DNA of 64,000 nt from Algoriphagus resistens (GTDB taxonomy: Bacteria; Bacteroidota; Bacteroidia; Cytophagales; Cyclobacteriaceae): contig NZ_LMXN01000002.1 of NCBI RefSeq assembly GCF_001442615.1, forward strand, positions 558,001 through 622,000, written 5' to 3'. Positions 63,225 to 64,000 of the stretch are shown here, piece after piece. The notes beneath the pieces are model-generated. The model had not been told where the DNA came from and ran no database searches. It saw only the letters and a program-made list of their open reading frames with translations. Position 1 is the first letter of the stretch, and each line of letters opens with the position of its first letter. Position numbers and translations under genes: made by a program.

Positions 63225-64000
63225 ATGAAAAAAGGTTTACGGTTTTTTGACAAAGCCTCTATGCTCCTATTCGGAGCGTTTTTTGTGTTTTCAACTGGCT
63301 TTACACAGCAATTTCAAACCTTTGACATCACAGATCAGCAAAACCAGGGCAACCCACATACCCACAGAGAAAAATGTGGGCATGTGCTTTTAGAACAAAA
63401 AATGGAAAAGGAATTGGGCTACTTCGGCTCAAAACCATTTTTTGAAAAATGGATAGATGACAAAATTGAGGACAAAACTCACCAACCTCAAATCCTGTCC
63501 AGAACCAATGCTGATCCAATTCTAATACCTGTAGTTGTCCACGTAGTTCATAATGGAAATACTCCCGGACAAGGCGCCAATGTACCCCTGTCCCAAATAG
63601 AGGAACAAATCAGAATATTAAACGAAGATTTTCAACGCCTAAATGCCGACGCTGCAAATACCCCTTCTGAATTTTTACCGGTCGCCGGACAGATCAATAT
63701 AGAATTTGTGTTGGCCAAACAAGATCCTTCCGGACTCCCTACCGATGGGATAACCCGCACGGTTGGCCCAAAAGCATCCTATGACCCCAATACAGATGCA
63801 ACGATTCTTGGGCAGCTTATTCAATGGGATCCAAATGAATACATGAATCTCTACGTGGCCCCGCTGGTCAGTCCCTACATAGGGTATGCCTCTTTCCCTG
63901 TATCTGATTTACCTGGGCTCAGCGAGTCAGCTTCCTCCTCGATTACAGATGGGATAGTTATTGACTATAGGTATTTTGGCATGGGAGGAAGTGCAGTATC
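63225..64000 (+). CDS. Secreted M43-type (pappalysin/cytophagalysin) metalloprotease, partial
   Basis: The frame opens with ATG 63225, 11 bases after the nfu stop, and runs off the right edge (about 258 codons present). A signal-like hydrophobic stretch (SMLLFGAFFVFSTGFTQ) is followed by a pro-region and by IPVVVHVVHNGNTPGQGANV, SQIEEQIRILNEDFQRLNAD and PNEYMNLYVAPLVSPYIGYA. This order is the N-terminal half of the M43B family. The HExxH zinc site would lie beyond the window, so activity cannot be confirmed here. It probably ends in a sorting domain, as such proteins in this phylum often do. Confidence 0.85.
   Translation, partial: MKKGLRFFDKASMLLFGAFFVFSTGFTQQFQTFDITDQQNQGNPHTHREKCGHVLLEQKMEKELGYFGSKPFFEKWIDDKIEDKTHQPQILSRTNADPILIPVVVHVVHNGNTPGQGANVPLSQIEEQIRILNEDFQRLNADAANTPSEFLPVAGQINIEFVLAKQDPSGLPTDGITRTVGPKASYDPNTDATILGQLIQWDPNEYMNLYVAPLVSPYIGYASFPVSDLPGLSESASSSITDGIVIDYRYFGMGGSAV

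Noticed and set aside
1..64000. Repeat cassettes as CRISPR or as part of a known insertion sequence
   Set aside because: Copies are not regularly spaced by unique spacers, no cas or transposase gene is present, and they have no terminal inverted repeats that I can see.

Overview
The window looks like a chromosomal segment of a Bacteroidota bacterium, most likely order Cytophagales, Cyclobacteriaceae/Algoriphagus-like; the family level is inference. Supporting signs are starts without clear Shine-Dalgarno sequences, TAnnTTTG-type -7 promoter elements, DUF4394 and TIGR02757 proteins, an RF2 gene with a programmed frameshift, a split FeoA/FeoB system with a tiny Cys-rich partner, and an M43-type secreted metalloprotease. 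I saw no rRNA, tRNA, CRISPR array, transposase or integrase.

Layout. 1-2.4 kb: minus-strand genes (TIGR02757, small membrane protein, LysM protein). 2.6-10.8 kb: plus-strand genes for an NfeD protease, truncated globin, PlsC, GatC, a large membrane/TPR protein, an ABC ATPase, a cobalamin adenosyltransferase and IlvE. 10.8-24.3 kb: a Gre/Rnk-like factor, prfB, MFS, M24 peptidase, MATE, Nudix, Lrp, TPR protein, bestrophin plus K+ channel, and a DUF4394 lipoprotein. 24.5-27.1 kb: a TauE / universal stress protein / Crp-Fnr module. 27.2-36.7 kb: a two-gene operon of giant proteins (1771 and 1374 aa) that I cannot assign to any family. 37.2-41.3 kb: feoA-feoB-small protein, then a flippase. 41.7-44.3 kb: a stress protein, an ECF sigma factor, a putative anti-sigma factor and a Spy-like protein. 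44.3-50.7 kb: mscL, oligopeptidase B, mgsA-pfkA, a thioredoxin-fold/TPR protein and fbaA. 51-53.8 kb: LacI regulator and sugar symporter. 54-64 kb: a binding-protein-like gene, histidine kinase, surE, ribBA, dnaG, mrp, nfu and a partial M43 protease.

The most unusual feature is a dispersed family of about 92-bp cassettes: one copy at 5112, one at 27055, and tandem pairs at 36968/37026, 43646/43738 and 53880/53980. Intact copies encode a 31-residue Met/His-rich basic peptide. The peptide's TGA overlaps the ATG of the next gene or next cassette (ATGA junction), and at 5112 its own ATG overlaps the stop codon of plsC. The right edge falls at ATGAAA in four of five loci. A small hairpin at cassette positions 14-27 is kept although its bases change, which suggests a functional RNA or DNA structure. 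I know of no described element matching this.

A second regulatory observation is a matched pair of FNR-like palindromes (GTGAY-N4-RTYAC) in front of the Crp/Fnr gene and tauE. Both lie exactly 36.5 bp upstream of a TAnnTTTG element, as expected for class II activation by a regulator with an ExxSR recognition helix and a Cys cluster. A third is an 11-bp inverted repeat covering the predicted start of transcription of feoAB.
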